Below are positions 50,647 to 59,364 of a stretch of DNA of 64,000 bases, in pieces. How positions within the stretch are numbered: the stretch's first letter is position 1; each line of letters begins with the position of its first letter. The stretch spans positions 1 to 64,000 of the forward strand of contig JAFYVB010000030.1 of NCBI GenBank assembly GCA_017549335.1, written 5' to 3'. The notes below the pieces were generated by a model. The model was given only the letters and a program-made list of their open reading frames with translations, was not told the origin of the DNA and ran no database searches. A program made the position numbers and the translations under genes. The DNA is from Clostridia bacterium. Its GTDB lineage: Bacteria > Bacillota > Clostridia > Christensenellales > Aristaeellaceae.

Positions 50647-51963
50647 TTATTTGTTCTGCAGCTGACGGCGGATGTCATCCACCAGAGAGGCAAAGGCTTC
50701 GGAGGTGCGCACGTCCTCGGCTACTTTATCGCAGCCGTGCAGCACGGTGGTGTGATCACGGCCGCCCATGGATTCACCGATGCGGGACATGCTGGAGTCG
50801 GTCAGCTCTCTGCACAGGAACATGGCCACCTGACGGGGCGTGGCGATCTCGCGGGTGCGGCGGGGGCCTTTGAGGTCATCCACCGTTACGTTGTAATAGG
50901 TAGCGACCACACGCATCACGTCCTCGCAGGTGAGGTTGCGGGGCTCATGCTTGGCAAAGACTTCGCGCAGCGCTTCTTCCGCCAGCTCGCAGTCGATCTT
51001 GCGGCCGGTCAAAGAGGAATAGGCGCTCAGGCGAGTGAGACAGCCTTCCAGCTCACGGATGTTGCTTTCAACGTGCTGGGCGATCAGCGCCAGTACGTCA
51101 TCGCTGCAGTCCATCATTTCGATCTGTGCGCGCTTGCGCAGGATGGCGATGCGGGTCTCCAGGTCGGGACGCTGGATATCGGCGATCAGCCCCCATTCAA
51201 AGCGGGAGCGCAGACGCTCTTCCAGACGTGGGATCTCCCGGGGAGGACGGTCGGAGGAAATGATGATCTGCTTGCCTGCGGTGTGCAGCGCATTGAAGGT
51301 ATGGAAGAATTCCTCCTGCGTGCTGTTGGCACCGGCGATGAACTGGATATCGTCGATCAAAAGCACGTCAATGGAACGGTACTTGTCGCGGAAGGCAGCG
51401 TTCTGACCCGTCTGGATGGCGGAGATCAGTTCGTTCATGAAGGTCTCGCTGGTCACGTAGGTGACGCGGGCGTCGGGCTTTTCACTGATGATATAATGGC
51501 CGATGGCGTGCATCAGATGGGTTTTGCCAAGTCCTACGCCGCCGTAAATGAACAGCGGGTTGTAGGCGTCGGCAGGCGCTTCGGCAACCGCAAGACAGGC
51601 GGCGTGGGCAAAACGGTTGCTCTTGCCCACCACAAAGGAATCGAAGGTATATTTGGGGTTGAGGAAGGTGGCAAGACGCTTGACAGGCTTGGGGCCGGAA
51701 AGATAATCTTCCGCTTCCTGAGGCGTGAGGATCTTCACACGGATGGGATGTCCCGCGGCCTGAGTGAGCGCATTTTCAATGGTGACCGAATAGCGGGGCA
51801 CCACAAACTGATGGAAAAAGTCCGTTACGGCCTTTACCATAAACGTGTCGCCCGAAAGCTCGATCGGGTTGAGGGCGGAAACGATCCATGTATTGTAGTT
51901 GACCTCGCTCATTTCGCTGTGCAGCAGAGAGCAGGCCTTTTCCCAAAGCTGAATGCTGTCCAC
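50647..51963 (-). CDS. dnaA: Chromosomal replication initiator DnaA
   Basis: 438 residues from a GTG at 51963. An in-frame ATG 15 nt upstream has no ribosome site, whereas GGAGG lies 8 nt before the GTG, and the resulting start DSIQLWEKAC fits DnaA. Domain I is followed by AAA+ motifs: Walker A GGVGLGKTH, Walker B LLIDDIQFI and sensor sequence SSDRPPREI. Domain IV contains the DNA-binding signature (GGRDHTTVLHGC). It is transcribed away from the DnaA-box region. No dnaN, recF or gyrB follows. Confidence 0.97.
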   Translation of the reverse strand: MDSIQLWEKACSLLHSEMSEVNYNTWIVSALNPIELSGDTFMVKAVTDFFHQFVVPRYSVTIENALTQAAGHPIRVKILTPQEAEDYLSGPKPVKRLATFLNPKYTFDSFVVGKSNRFAHAACLAVAEAPADAYNPLFIYGGVGLGKTHLMHAIGHYIISEKPDARVTYVTSETFMNELISAIQTGQNAAFRDKYRSIDVLLIDDIQFIAGANSTQEEFFHTFNALHTAGKQIIISSDRPPREIPRLEERLRSRFEWGLIADIQRPDLETRIAILRKRAQIEMMDCSDDVLALIAQHVESNIRELEGCLTRLSAYSSLTGRKIDCELAEEALREVFAKHEPRNLTCEDVMRVVATYYNVTVDDLKGPRRTREIATPRQVAMFLCRELTDSSMSRIGESMGGRDHTTVLHGCDKVAEDVRTSEAFASLVDDIRRQLQNK

Positions 51964-52115
51964 GAAAAGGACCTCCATTGTACATCTGAATGTATAAAAT
52001 CTAACGGTTTTCCGCTAAAAAGGGCGAAAAAAACAAGCCTGATGGCTGTGCGGCAAGGAGACAGGGAAATGACTGCTGTGGATAATTTATCCACACCCCT
52101 CCTTTTTGCTTTCTT

Positions 52116-52144
52116 ATCATAGCAGATTCGCCGCAAAAAGGCAA
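52116..52144 (-). promoter_or_regulatory. dnaA promoter flanked by DnaA boxes
   Basis: Minus-strand -35 TTGCCT (52144-52139), 17-nt spacer, -10 TATGAT (52121-52116). One DnaA box is directly upstream of the -35 and the box pair lies about 15 nt past the start point, so DnaA should repress its own gene. Confidence 0.75.
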
Positions 52145-52268
52145 GAGTTATCCACAAAAGCGGTATGCGTATGACGATGGGAAGGATTTTCAATCTCTTG
52201 TGTAGGGAGGAGGCGGCTGACACAAGAAGAAAGGACGGAAATGAATAGAAGTGCATAAATATACAGAA

Positions 52269-52296
52269 TTGATGCATATTGTAACAAAAATATAAT
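52269..52296 (+). promoter_or_regulatory. Upstream promoter of the parAB operon (P1)
   Basis: -35 TTGATG (52269-52274), 16-nt spacer, -10 TATAAT (52291-52296), within the AT-rich stretch next to the DnaA boxes. Confidence 0.5.
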
Positions 52297-52332
52297 AAAA
52301 AATTTTCTGCGGCTTGGAAAAGGAGCAGATGA

Positions 52333-52361
52333 TGGACAAAACGGCTGTGGTGTGGTATCCT
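52333..52361 (+). promoter_or_regulatory. Downstream promoter of the parAB operon (P2)
   Basis: -35 TGGACA (52333-52338), 17-nt spacer, -10 TATCCT (52356-52361) with extended TGG, 33 nt before the start codon of the unknown gene. Confidence 0.55.
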
Positions 52362-52393
52362 ATAAAGAGGATGCAAAGGGGGGGTAAACCGGT

Positions 52394-52888
52394 ATGATTC
52401 AGGCGGAATATACGCAAAAGCTGCTGCGCCCGTGGCTGGGACAGGCGCTGCTTGACTGTACCGGTTTGTGCGATCAGGCTGCACAGATGCTGGAGGATTT
52501 TGACGTGATGCACGGGAATTATGCCGTGCTGGCCGATGAACTGAAGCGCCTGATCTATCGCACGGTGGCTCACGTTACCAAGGACAGCATGACCGTGCTG
52601 CGGGACGGCGGCAAGTGGGCGCGTATCCGGATGGAGGATTTCGCGGTGATGGCCGATGCGCTTTTGTATCTGCGCTTCCGTACGCTGGTACACAGCGCCT
52701 GGAACTGCAGCCGGATCCGCGAATATGCCCTTTCCAGCGACAGCCTTTCGGCCATCCGCGCACTGTATGTGGATTTTGCCGAGTTCCAGACCGAAGAAGA
52801 AAAAGCGATGCTTGCCTATACGGCGCGTACCTGCCATCCGGCCTACCGCTATCGCTCCTGGCTGAAGGATGAGGACGCCGTTCAGTAA
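52394..52888 (+). CDS. Unknown protein between oriC and parA
   Basis: 164 residues starting MIQAEYTQKLLRPWLGQALL. It is predicted mostly helical, with four Cys, no membrane segment, no signal peptide and no motif I recognise. AAAGGGGGG lies upstream of the ATG. It is followed by parA after 33 nt with a good ribosome site, so it heads the parA-parB transcript directly beside the DnaA boxes. The position suggests a link to replication or segregation, but that is context only. It could also be an unrelated lineage-specific gene. Confidence 0.75.
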   Translation: MIQAEYTQKLLRPWLGQALLDCTGLCDQAAQMLEDFDVMHGNYAVLADELKRLIYRTVAHVTKDSMTVLRDGGKWARIRMEDFAVMADALLYLRFRTLVHSAWNCSRIREYALSSDSLSAIRALYVDFAEFQTEEEKAMLAYTARTCHPAYRYRSWLKDEDAVQ

Positions 52889-52921
52889 TATTACGGAACA
52901 TACGAAACAGAGGATACGATC

Positions 52922-53698
52922 ATGGGAAAGATCATTGCAATTACCAATCAGAAGGGCGGCGTGGGCAAAACCACCACGGCGGTCAATCTGTGTGCCTGCC
53001 TTGCGGAACAGGGCAAAAAAACGCTGCTGATCGACGCTGACCCGCAGGGAAACGCCACCAGCGGCGCAGGCGCAGCAGCAGGAAGCAATACGCTGTATGA
53101 GGTGCTGCTGGGCATTGCCACGGCGGAAAAGTGCATTGTTTCCACCGATACCCCCGGCATGAGCGTGCTGCCCGGCGATATCCGTCTGGCGGCTGCCGAA
53201 GTGGAAATGGTTTCGCTTGAACGCAGAGAATACCGTCTGCGGGCGGCCCTTAAATCGGTGCGCGAACAGTATGATTATCTGATCATCGACTGTCCGCCGT
53301 CTTTGGGGCTGCTCACCGTCAATGCGCTGACCGCTGCCAACAGCGTGCTCATTCCCATCCAGTGCGAATATTATGCGCTGGAGGGCGTGCGCAGCCTGAT
53401 GGATACGGTGTCCCGTGTCAAGCGCGGACTGAATCCCTCGCTTGATACCGAAGGTGTGCTGCTTACCATGCTGGATGGCAGAACCAATCTGGGTCTGCAG
53501 GTGGTGGCGCAGGTGAAAAAGCATTTCAAGGGGCAGGTGTTTGCCACCACCGTTCCCCGTAACGTGCGTCTGGGCGAAGCTCCCAGCCATGCGCTGCCCA
53601 TTCATCGCTACGATCCGCGCTCCACAGGTGCGGAAGCCTACCGTTCTCTTGCCAGGGAAGTGCTGCGCCGCAACGGGGATAAAGGTACACTGAAATAA
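52922..53698 (+). CDS. parA: Chromosome partitioning ATPase ParA/Soj
   Basis: 258 residues. A deviant Walker ATPase (NQKGGVGKTTTAVNL, residues of about 8-22, and IDADPQGN) of the Soj/ParA type, which works with ParB on chromosome segregation and, in several Bacillota, regulates DnaA. YLIIDCPPSLGLLT completes the nucleotide site. It lies in the order unknown gene, parA, parB beside the DnaA-box region, the common location for chromosomal par genes. Confidence 0.96.
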   Translation: MGKIIAITNQKGGVGKTTTAVNLCACLAEQGKKTLLIDADPQGNATSGAGAAAGSNTLYEVLLGIATAEKCIVSTDTPGMSVLPGDIRLAAAEVEMVSLERREYRLRAALKSVREQYDYLIIDCPPSLGLLTVNALTAANSVLIPIQCEYYALEGVRSLMDTVSRVKRGLNPSLDTEGVLLTMLDGRTNLGLQVVAQVKKHFKGQVFATTVPRNVRLGEAPSHALPIHRYDPRSTGAEAYRSLAREVLRRNGDKGTLK

Positions 53699-53720
53699 TA
53701 CGCTGTAAGGAGAGAATCTC

Positions 53721-54566
53721 ATGGCAGTTAAAAAAGGGTTGGGCCGCGGCCTGGATATTCTTCTGCCCGAAACTGAGGAAGCTAAAAACGGCGCGATGGA
53801 GATCGCGCTTGGCGATATTGATCCCAATCCCGATCAGCCGCGCCGCGAGTTTGACCGTGATGCCTTGCAGCAGTTGGCTGAAAGCATTGCGCAGGCAGGC
53901 GTTTTGCAGCCGCTGCTGGTAGTAAAAGAGGGGATGCGCTATCGCATCGTTGCCGGCGAGCGCCGTTACCGTGCTGCGCGCATGGCGGGGCTGCATACCG
54001 TGCCTTGCCTTGTCAGGGATATGGATGATCAGGAGATCATGGAGGCTGCGCTGATCGAAAACCTGCAGCGTGAAGATCTCAATCCCATCGAAGAAGCCAT
54101 GGGCATTCGCGCGCTGATGGATAAGTGCGGCTATACCCAGGAAACGGCGGCCAAGCGCGTGGGCCGTTCCCGCCCGGCGGTGGCCAATCTTCTGCGACTG
54201 CTGACGCTCCCGAAAAAGGTGCGCGAGCTGGTGAAAGACGGCAAGCTGTCCGCCGGTCATGCCCGTGTGCTGGCGGGTATGAACGATGAAGAAACCCAGA
54301 TCCGTCTGGCGCTGCTTGCGGTGGAAAAGGATCTGAGCGTGCGCGAAATGGAAAAGCTGGCAGCCGCGAAAACGGCGCCCGTTACGCCCGCGGCGCCTGC
54401 GCCCCTGCCGCTGGAATTGGAAGATATGCGGGCCAGACTGCAGAATGTTCTTGGCGTTCGCGCCATGCTGCGGGGCAATCTCAAAAAAGGCAAGATCGTT
54501 TTGCAGTATTCCACGTCCGAAGAACTGGAAGCGATCTACGAAGCAATGGAAAGGCTTGAAAAATAA
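53721..54566 (+). CDS. parB: Chromosome partitioning protein ParB/Spo0J
   Basis: 281 residues. A CTPase-type ParB with an N-terminal segment GLGRGLDILLP, the IDPNPDQPRREF core, the CTP-binding motif VAGERRYRAARMAG and a helix-turn-helix (YTQETAAKRVGRSRPAVANLLR) that binds parS. The C-terminal dimer domain is short. AAGGAG precedes the ATG. Its last base overlaps the uppP start (TAATG). I saw no perfect parS 16-mer near these genes. Confidence 0.96.
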   Translation: MAVKKGLGRGLDILLPETEEAKNGAMEIALGDIDPNPDQPRREFDRDALQQLAESIAQAGVLQPLLVVKEGMRYRIVAGERRYRAARMAGLHTVPCLVRDMDDQEIMEAALIENLQREDLNPIEEAMGIRALMDKCGYTQETAAKRVGRSRPAVANLLRLLTLPKKVRELVKDGKLSAGHARVLAGMNDEETQIRLALLAVEKDLSVREMEKLAAAKTAPVTPAAPAPLPLELEDMRARLQNVLGVRAMLRGNLKKGKIVLQYSTSEELEAIYEAMERLEK

Positions 54567-55390
54567 TGATCGAGATTTTGAAAACGATCCTGATCGGTAT
54601 TGTTCAGGGCATTACCGAATGGCTGCCTGTGAGCTCCACGGGGCATATGATTTTGCTGGATGAACTGATCAAGCTGAACGTAAGCGATGCTTTTATGGAG
54701 CTTTTCCGCGTGGTCATTCAGCTGGGCTCCATCCTTGCTGTGCTGGTACTGTATTTCCGAAAGCTCAATCCCTTTGCACTTTCCAAAACAGCGCAGGAGA
54801 AAAAGGATACCTGGACCCTTTGGTTCAAGGTAGTCGCTGCGGTGCTTCCCTCCGCGGTGATCGGTCTTTTGCTGGATGACTGGTTCGATGCGCATTTTTA
54901 CAATTACATCACCGTTGCGCTGACGCTGGTGATCTACGGCGTGGTTTTCCTCTTCCTTGACCGCATCGGCAGCGGGAAGACAGACCGCGTGGACAAAACG
55001 CAGGATATCACTTTCCGCACTGCTTTCCTGATCGGTTGTTTCCAGGTGCTGGCCATTATCCCCGGCACTTCCCGCAGCGGCAGCACCATCATCGGCGCTA
55101 TGCTCTTTGGTCTGACCAGAGCGGCTGCGGCGGAGTTCTCCTTCTTCATGGCCATTCCCACCATGCTGGGCGCCAGCGGCCTGAAGGCGGTCAAATTCCT
55201 GATGGACGGCTATGCGATGACGGGCATGGAGCTTGCCGTGCTTCTTACCGGCTGCGCGGTGGCGTTTGTTGTATCGCTTGCGTCCATCCGTGCGCTGATG
55301 AACTACGTTCGCCGTCATTCCTTCAAAGCCTTCGGCGCCTACCGGATTGTGCTGGGCGTGATCGTGCTGATGTGGTATCTACTTCACTAA
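54566..55390 (+). CDS. uppP: Undecaprenyl-diphosphatase UppP/BacA
   Basis: 274 residues, polytopic. It dephosphorylates undecaprenyl pyrophosphate to recycle the peptidoglycan carrier lipid. Both catalytic regions are present: GIVQGITEWLPVSSTGHM (with the Glu) near the N terminus and PGTSRSGSTI around residue 168. Overexpression of this family gives bacitracin resistance elsewhere. It is translationally coupled to parB by a 1-nt overlap (TAATG), an unusual partner for a cell-wall gene. Confidence 0.96.
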   Translation: MIEILKTILIGIVQGITEWLPVSSTGHMILLDELIKLNVSDAFMELFRVVIQLGSILAVLVLYFRKLNPFALSKTAQEKKDTWTLWFKVVAAVLPSAVIGLLLDDWFDAHFYNYITVALTLVIYGVVFLFLDRIGSGKTDRVDKTQDITFRTAFLIGCFQVLAIIPGTSRSGSTIIGAMLFGLTRAAAAEFSFFMAIPTMLGASGLKAVKFLMDGYAMTGMELAVLLTGCAVAFVVSLASIRALMNYVRRHSFKAFGAYRIVLGVIVLMWYLLH

Positions 55391-55400
55391 ATAACTTTCG

Positions 55401-55425
55401 GCCATCCTGCGGGATGGTCGCTTTT
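55401..55425 (+). terminator. Probable intrinsic terminator after uppP
   Basis: GCCATCC (55401-55407) with GGATGGT (55412-55418), one G-U pair, TGCG loop, and a short T run. Moderate strength. Confidence 0.65.
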
Positions 55426-55438
55426 ATACGGAGAATCA

Positions 55439-56287
55439 ATGAAAACAGGGCTTGTACTGGAGGGCGGAGCGCTTCGCGGGCTGTTCACGGCGGGTATTCT
55501 GGACGTGATGATGGAAAACGGCGTCATGCTGGATGCCGTTGTCGGTGTGTCTGCGGGAGCGGTATTCGGCTGCAATTTCAAATCAAGGCAGATCGGGCGT
55601 ACCATCCGCTATAATCAAAAATATCGCCGCAACTGGCGGTTTGGGTCCTTCCGTTCGCTTTTAATGACGGGAGATTATTACGGGGCGGATTTCTGTTATC
55701 GCAGGATTCCCGAAGAACTGGACGTGTTTGATGCAAAGACCTTCCGGCAAACGGAAATGACCTTTGACATTGTTTGCACCGACGTTGAAACCGGCGAAGC
55801 GGTGTATCACAGATGCACCGACGCCATGGGGGAGGATCTGAAATGGATGCGGGCTTCGGCCTCCATGCCACTTGCATCAACACCGGTGGAGATCGGCGGC
55901 AGAAAGTATCTGGACGGCGGCATTGCCGATTCCATTCCTTTGCATTACATGGAGAAGCTGGGGTTTGCGCACTGCATCGTCATTCTTACCCAGCCCCTGG
56001 GTTTTGTAAAAACGCCCAATAAGCTTTTGCCGCTGATCAGAAAAGTGATGAAAAAGTATCCCAGGCTTATTGAAGCGCTGGAAATGCGGCATGAAAAATA
56101 CAATGCCGTGACAAAAGAGATGGAAGAAAAGGAAAAAAACGGGCAGATCCTTGTGATCCGTCCCAAGGAGCGGCTGCGGATCGGAGCCACCTGCCGTGAT
56201 CCAAAGGAGATGCAGCGGGTGTATGAGTTGGGCTGTGAAGCGGGAAAAGAGTACATGGAAAGAATCAAAGCATTTGTCGGGAACTGA
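55439..56287 (+). CDS. Patatin-like phospholipase
   Basis: 282 residues. The catalytic dyad motifs are complete: oxyanion GGALRG near the N terminus, nucleophile elbow GVSAGA (Ser about residue 41) and DGGIADS (Asp). The family includes acyl hydrolases of the RssA/YjjU group. There is no signal peptide, so it is presumably cytoplasmic or peripheral at the membrane. The ATG at 55439 follows ACGGAG. The stop codon lies inside the terminator stem. Confidence 0.92.
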   Translation: MKTGLVLEGGALRGLFTAGILDVMMENGVMLDAVVGVSAGAVFGCNFKSRQIGRTIRYNQKYRRNWRFGSFRSLLMTGDYYGADFCYRRIPEELDVFDAKTFRQTEMTFDIVCTDVETGEAVYHRCTDAMGEDLKWMRASASMPLASTPVEIGGRKYLDGGIADSIPLHYMEKLGFAHCIVILTQPLGFVKTPNKLLPLIRKVMKKYPRLIEALEMRHEKYNAVTKEMEEKEKNGQILVIRPKERLRIGATCRDPKEMQRVYELGCEAGKEYMERIKAFVGN

Positions 56288-56306
56288 TTTCAGTTCCCGT
56301 TTTTTG
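56278..56306 (+). terminator. Intrinsic terminator overlapping a stop codon
   Basis: Stem CGGGAACTGA (56278-56287, containing the TGA stop) with its complement (56290-56299), followed by T-rich bases. The bottom of the loop must open for a realistic hairpin. Confidence 0.85.
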
Positions 56307-56358
56307 TTGCGGAAAATATCACCGCATATCGGGCATACTGAAGAAGGGAGGGAATGCA

Positions 56359-57534
56359 ATGAAGGATTTGTATCGGGAAGCCCGGGAAATGTTCGAGGAA
56401 ATAAAAGCACATCGTCGATGCCTGCACGAAAAGGCGGAGGCGGGGTTTGATTTGAAGCAAACAAAGGCCTATGTGACAAAGGCGCTTGCCGATATGGGCG
56501 TCCAATGGCGGGCGTGCGGCGAGGGGATTGTATGCACGCTGGGCAGCGGGGACAGCGCCTTTCTGCTGCGGGCGGATATGGATGCGCTGCCTGTGAGGGA
56601 GGGAGAAACTTTTCCAAGCCGAAACGGCTGTATGCACGTTTGCGGGCATGATATGCATACCGCCATGCTGCTTGGCGCGGTAAGGCTGCTGAAAAGCCGC
56701 GAGAAGGAGCTTTCGGGCTGTGTCAAGTGTATGTTCCAGCCGGCTGAGGAGACGCTGGAGGGCGCAAGAAATATGATCGAAAACGGTGTGCTTCAAGAGC
56801 CCAAGGTTTGTGCCGGCGCCATGATCCATGTGATGACGGGCGTTTCGGTGGAAACAGGCAGGGTGATTGTCGCCGCGCCCGGCGTAAGCGCTCCTGCGGC
56901 GGCAATGTTTGAAATATGGGTTCAAGGAAAAGGCGGGCACGGTGCTTCGCCCGAGGGGTGCATCGATCCCATTTATGCTGCGGCGCAGATGATCCAGGCG
57001 TTTTCGGTGATCCAAACCAAAGAACTTTCCGCCCAAAGCGGCGCCATGCTGACAATCGGCGCTATGAGGGCGGGCGATGCGCCCAACGTTATCGCCGATC
57101 ATGCCGTTTTGCGGGGGAGCTTGCGCGCTTACAGTGAAAAAGAGCGGGATTATATGCTCAGCCGCGTGCGCGAGATCGCCGATCTGACGGCAAAAATGCA
57201 CGGAGCAACGGCGAAAGTAAAGGAAATGAGCAGCGTGCCCACGCTGATCAACGATGCGGCGATGGTTGATTTTGCCAGGCAAACCCTGAAAAAAGTTTTG
57301 GGAGAAAAGGGTGTGATGCCGGCCTCTGAAATGGGCGGTGCGCGGTCTTCGGGATCGGAGGATTTTGCGTATATCAGTCATGAAGTACCCACGGTTATGC
57401 TGGCACTGGCGGCAGGGCATCCCAGGGACGGGTATCTTCACGGGCTGCACCATCCGCAAACACGCTTTGATGAAAACGCTCTGCCCTTTGGCGCTGCTGC
57501 GCTGGCGGGGATGGCGCTGGCGTATTCTAAATGA
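56359..57534 (+). CDS. M20 family amidohydrolase
   Basis: 391 residues, typical of M20D aminoacylase/IAA-amide hydrolase proteins. Metal ligands and catalytic residues are visible: LRADMDALPV, CGHDMHTAMLLGA, FQPAEETLEGA, a dimerisation-domain GHGASPEG and SEDFAYIS near the C terminus. It cleaves N-acyl or amide bonds of amino acids, exact substrate unknown. AGGGAGGG precedes the ATG. The stop overlaps the next gene's start (ATGA). Confidence 0.93.
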   Translation: MKDLYREAREMFEEIKAHRRCLHEKAEAGFDLKQTKAYVTKALADMGVQWRACGEGIVCTLGSGDSAFLLRADMDALPVREGETFPSRNGCMHVCGHDMHTAMLLGAVRLLKSREKELSGCVKCMFQPAEETLEGARNMIENGVLQEPKVCAGAMIHVMTGVSVETGRVIVAAPGVSAPAAAMFEIWVQGKGGHGASPEGCIDPIYAAAQMIQAFSVIQTKELSAQSGAMLTIGAMRAGDAPNVIADHAVLRGSLRAYSEKERDYMLSRVREIADLTAKMHGATAKVKEMSSVPTLINDAAMVDFARQTLKKVLGEKGVMPASEMGGARSSGSEDFAYISHEVPTVMLALAAGHPRDGYLHGLHHPQTRFDENALPFGAAALAGMALAYSK

Positions 57535-58181
57535 GACGCTGGGGGAAAAGCACGGCAGATGAAGTGATCGGTTCGGTGCTGTTTTTTGCTTTGGTATCGG
57601 GGGCTGTGTTTTCGCTCTCCTGCGTGATCACTCCGGTCAGTGCACTGCGCTTCGGAAAGACGCAGAGCGATTTCCTGCTGATGACGGTGCAATCGGCCCT
57701 TGCTGTGGCGGGGATGCCGCTGATCGGCGTTGCGGACAGAAAACTGAGGCTTGATCTGTCGCCTCTGCTTTATGCCTTGATTTACGTCTTTCTATTCTGT
57801 GCCGTGTTTTTAGGGGAAATACTGTCCTTTTATTATCTGATCCCGCAGTGGGACACGGTATTGCATTTCTTTTCGGGCGTGATGCTTACCCTCTTGGGAT
57901 TTCACTTGACGCAAAAGCCGGGGCTGGGTATGCCTGATTATGCGGCGGCGCTTTTTGCTTTTTGTTTTTCGCTTTCCCTCGGTACGCTGTGGGAGGGATA
58001 TGAGTACGTCATGGACGGGCTGATGCACATGAATATGCAGAAGTTCCGGGATGATGCGCTGGGGCTGTTTGTGGGCCGCGGGGCTCTAAAAGATACCATG
58101 CAGGATCTTCTGGTGGATACGGCAGCGGCTTTTGTAACAGCCCTGTGCCGGATCTGTAAAAGAAGTAAGATTGACAGCTGA
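57531..58181 (+). CDS. DUF2238-like (YjdF-type) membrane protein
   Basis: 216 residues with about six membrane segments. Conserved positions resemble the DUF2238 family: QWDTVLHFFSGVML, TLWEGYEYVMD and VGRGALKDTMQDLLVDTAAA. No catalytic function is established for this family. It begins in the stop of the M20 gene (4-nt overlap), so the two are translated together. The promoter of the next gene overlaps its stop. Confidence 0.78.
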   Translation: MRRWGKSTADEVIGSVLFFALVSGAVFSLSCVITPVSALRFGKTQSDFLLMTVQSALAVAGMPLIGVADRKLRLDLSPLLYALIYVFLFCAVFLGEILSFYYLIPQWDTVLHFFSGVMLTLLGFHLTQKPGLGMPDYAAALFAFCFSLSLGTLWEGYEYVMDGLMHMNMQKFRDDALGLFVGRGALKDTMQDLLVDTAAAFVTALCRICKRSKIDS

Positions 58182-58199
58182 AGAACAAAAGAATATACT
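58171..58199 (+). promoter_or_regulatory. Promoter of the AI-2E-family gene
   Basis: -35 TTGACA (58171-58176), 17-nt spacer, -10 TATACT (58194-58199), overlapping the end of the upstream gene. Confidence 0.85.
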
Positions 58200-58236
58200 G
58201 TATACATCGTGAATAACTGTCTGCGGAGGGCAAGAG

Positions 58237-59358
58237 ATGAAACAGGAGATCAAAAAGCTGGTGCGTATCGGTTTGATGATCGTATCGGTTTGGCTGATCA
58301 TTCATTACTGGGAAAATGCGATTGCGCTGTTTGCCAAAATTTTCGGCGCGGCGTTTCCGTTGCTGCTGGGCGGGATGATCGCTTATGTGGTCAACTTGGT
58401 GATGGGTGCTTATGAACGGGTGCTGACGCCCAAAAAAGAGAAAAAACTGTGGCTGAGGCTGAAGCGCCCCGTATGCATGGCGTTGGCTTTCGGTAGTGTG
58501 ATCGTGGGGCTGTATCTGATCATCGGTATTACCCTTCCCGAACTGGCGCGGTGCATCGGTCTGCTGCTGGAAAAGCTTCCGCCTGCCATTGAAAAAGCAT
58601 GGGCATTTCTGGAAGATAAGCTGAACGTCAGCGAAACCTTCCCCGAACTGGCTCAAAAGCTGAACAGTGTAGACGTGCGCAGCATTGTCAATGAAGTATG
58701 GGGCGTTGTTTCCAAGGGCGTGGGCGGCGCAGTGGATATCGTTTTGACGGCAGCCACTTCGCTGTTTTCGGGCGTTGTCACGGCCTTTCTCAGTCTTGTT
58801 TTCAGCATTTATCTGCTGGCGGATAAAGAAAAACTGCTGGCACAGTTCAATCGCCTGATTGCTGTGTACATGAAAAAAGAACACGCCCGCAAACTGCGTT
58901 ACGTGCTTAAAATACTTAACGGTGCTTTTCATAACTACATTGTCGGCCAAAGCATTGAAGCGCTGATCCTCGGCTCGCTGTGTATGCTGGGTATGCTGAT
59001 TCTCGGTCTTCCCTATGCGCCCATGGTAGGCGCGCTGGTGGGCGTGACGGCGTTGATCCCCGTGGCGGGCGCGTATATCGGCGCGGCGTTCGGCGCGTTT
59101 ATGATCTTTACCGTCGCGCCTGTCAAGGCATTGGTCTTCCTGATTTATCTGATCATCCTGCAGCAGCTGGAGGGCAATCTGATCTTCCCGCGGGTGGTGG
59201 GTTCCTCTCTTGGCTTGCCCGGGCTTTGGGTGCTGGCTGCGGTCACGGTGTTCGGCGGACTGTTCGGTATCCCGGGGATGCTCATCGGCGTGCCGCTGTC
59301 GGCGACCGCCTATGCGCTGATCAAGGAAAATGTGAATCAAAGAGAAAAAGAAGCATAA
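58237..59358 (+). CDS. AI-2E family transporter (YtvI/PerM type)
   Basis: 373 residues with about eight membrane segments and a central soluble region with amphipathic helices (about residues 90-180). The C-terminal block PYAPMVGALVGVTALIPVAG and the LEGNLIFPRVVG segment are the family signatures. The name reflects one E. coli member; substrates of Bacillota members are uncertain. GGAGGG precedes the ATG and a strong promoter and terminator frame it. Confidence 0.9.
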   Translation: MKQEIKKLVRIGLMIVSVWLIIHYWENAIALFAKIFGAAFPLLLGGMIAYVVNLVMGAYERVLTPKKEKKLWLRLKRPVCMALAFGSVIVGLYLIIGITLPELARCIGLLLEKLPPAIEKAWAFLEDKLNVSETFPELAQKLNSVDVRSIVNEVWGVVSKGVGGAVDIVLTAATSLFSGVVTAFLSLVFSIYLLADKEKLLAQFNRLIAVYMKKEHARKLRYVLKILNGAFHNYIVGQSIEALILGSLCMLGMLILGLPYAPMVGALVGVTALIPVAGAYIGAAFGAFMIFTVAPVKALVFLIYLIILQQLEGNLIFPRVVGSSLGLPGLWVLAAVTVFGGLFGIPGMLIGVPLSATAYALIKENVNQREKEA

Positions 59359-59364
59359 AAGCAG

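Larger units (their letters stand above)
52077..52310. other. Probable replication origin (oriC)
   Basis: Three consensus 9-mer DnaA boxes: TGTGGATAA at 52077-52085 and TTATCCACA at 52087-52095 (head-to-head, 1 nt apart, a 19-bp palindrome), and TTATCCACA at 52148-52156. An AT-rich stretch of about 70 bp (52239-52310) could unwind. It lies between dnaA and the parA-parB genes. Autoregulation of dnaA alone could also explain the boxes. Confidence 0.72.

Noticed and set aside
52900-54600. A parS site near parA-parB
   Set aside because: I looked for the consensus TGTTTCACGTGAAACA and close variants and found no match; scattered CACGTG hexamers elsewhere lack the flanking bases. Sites may lie outside the window.
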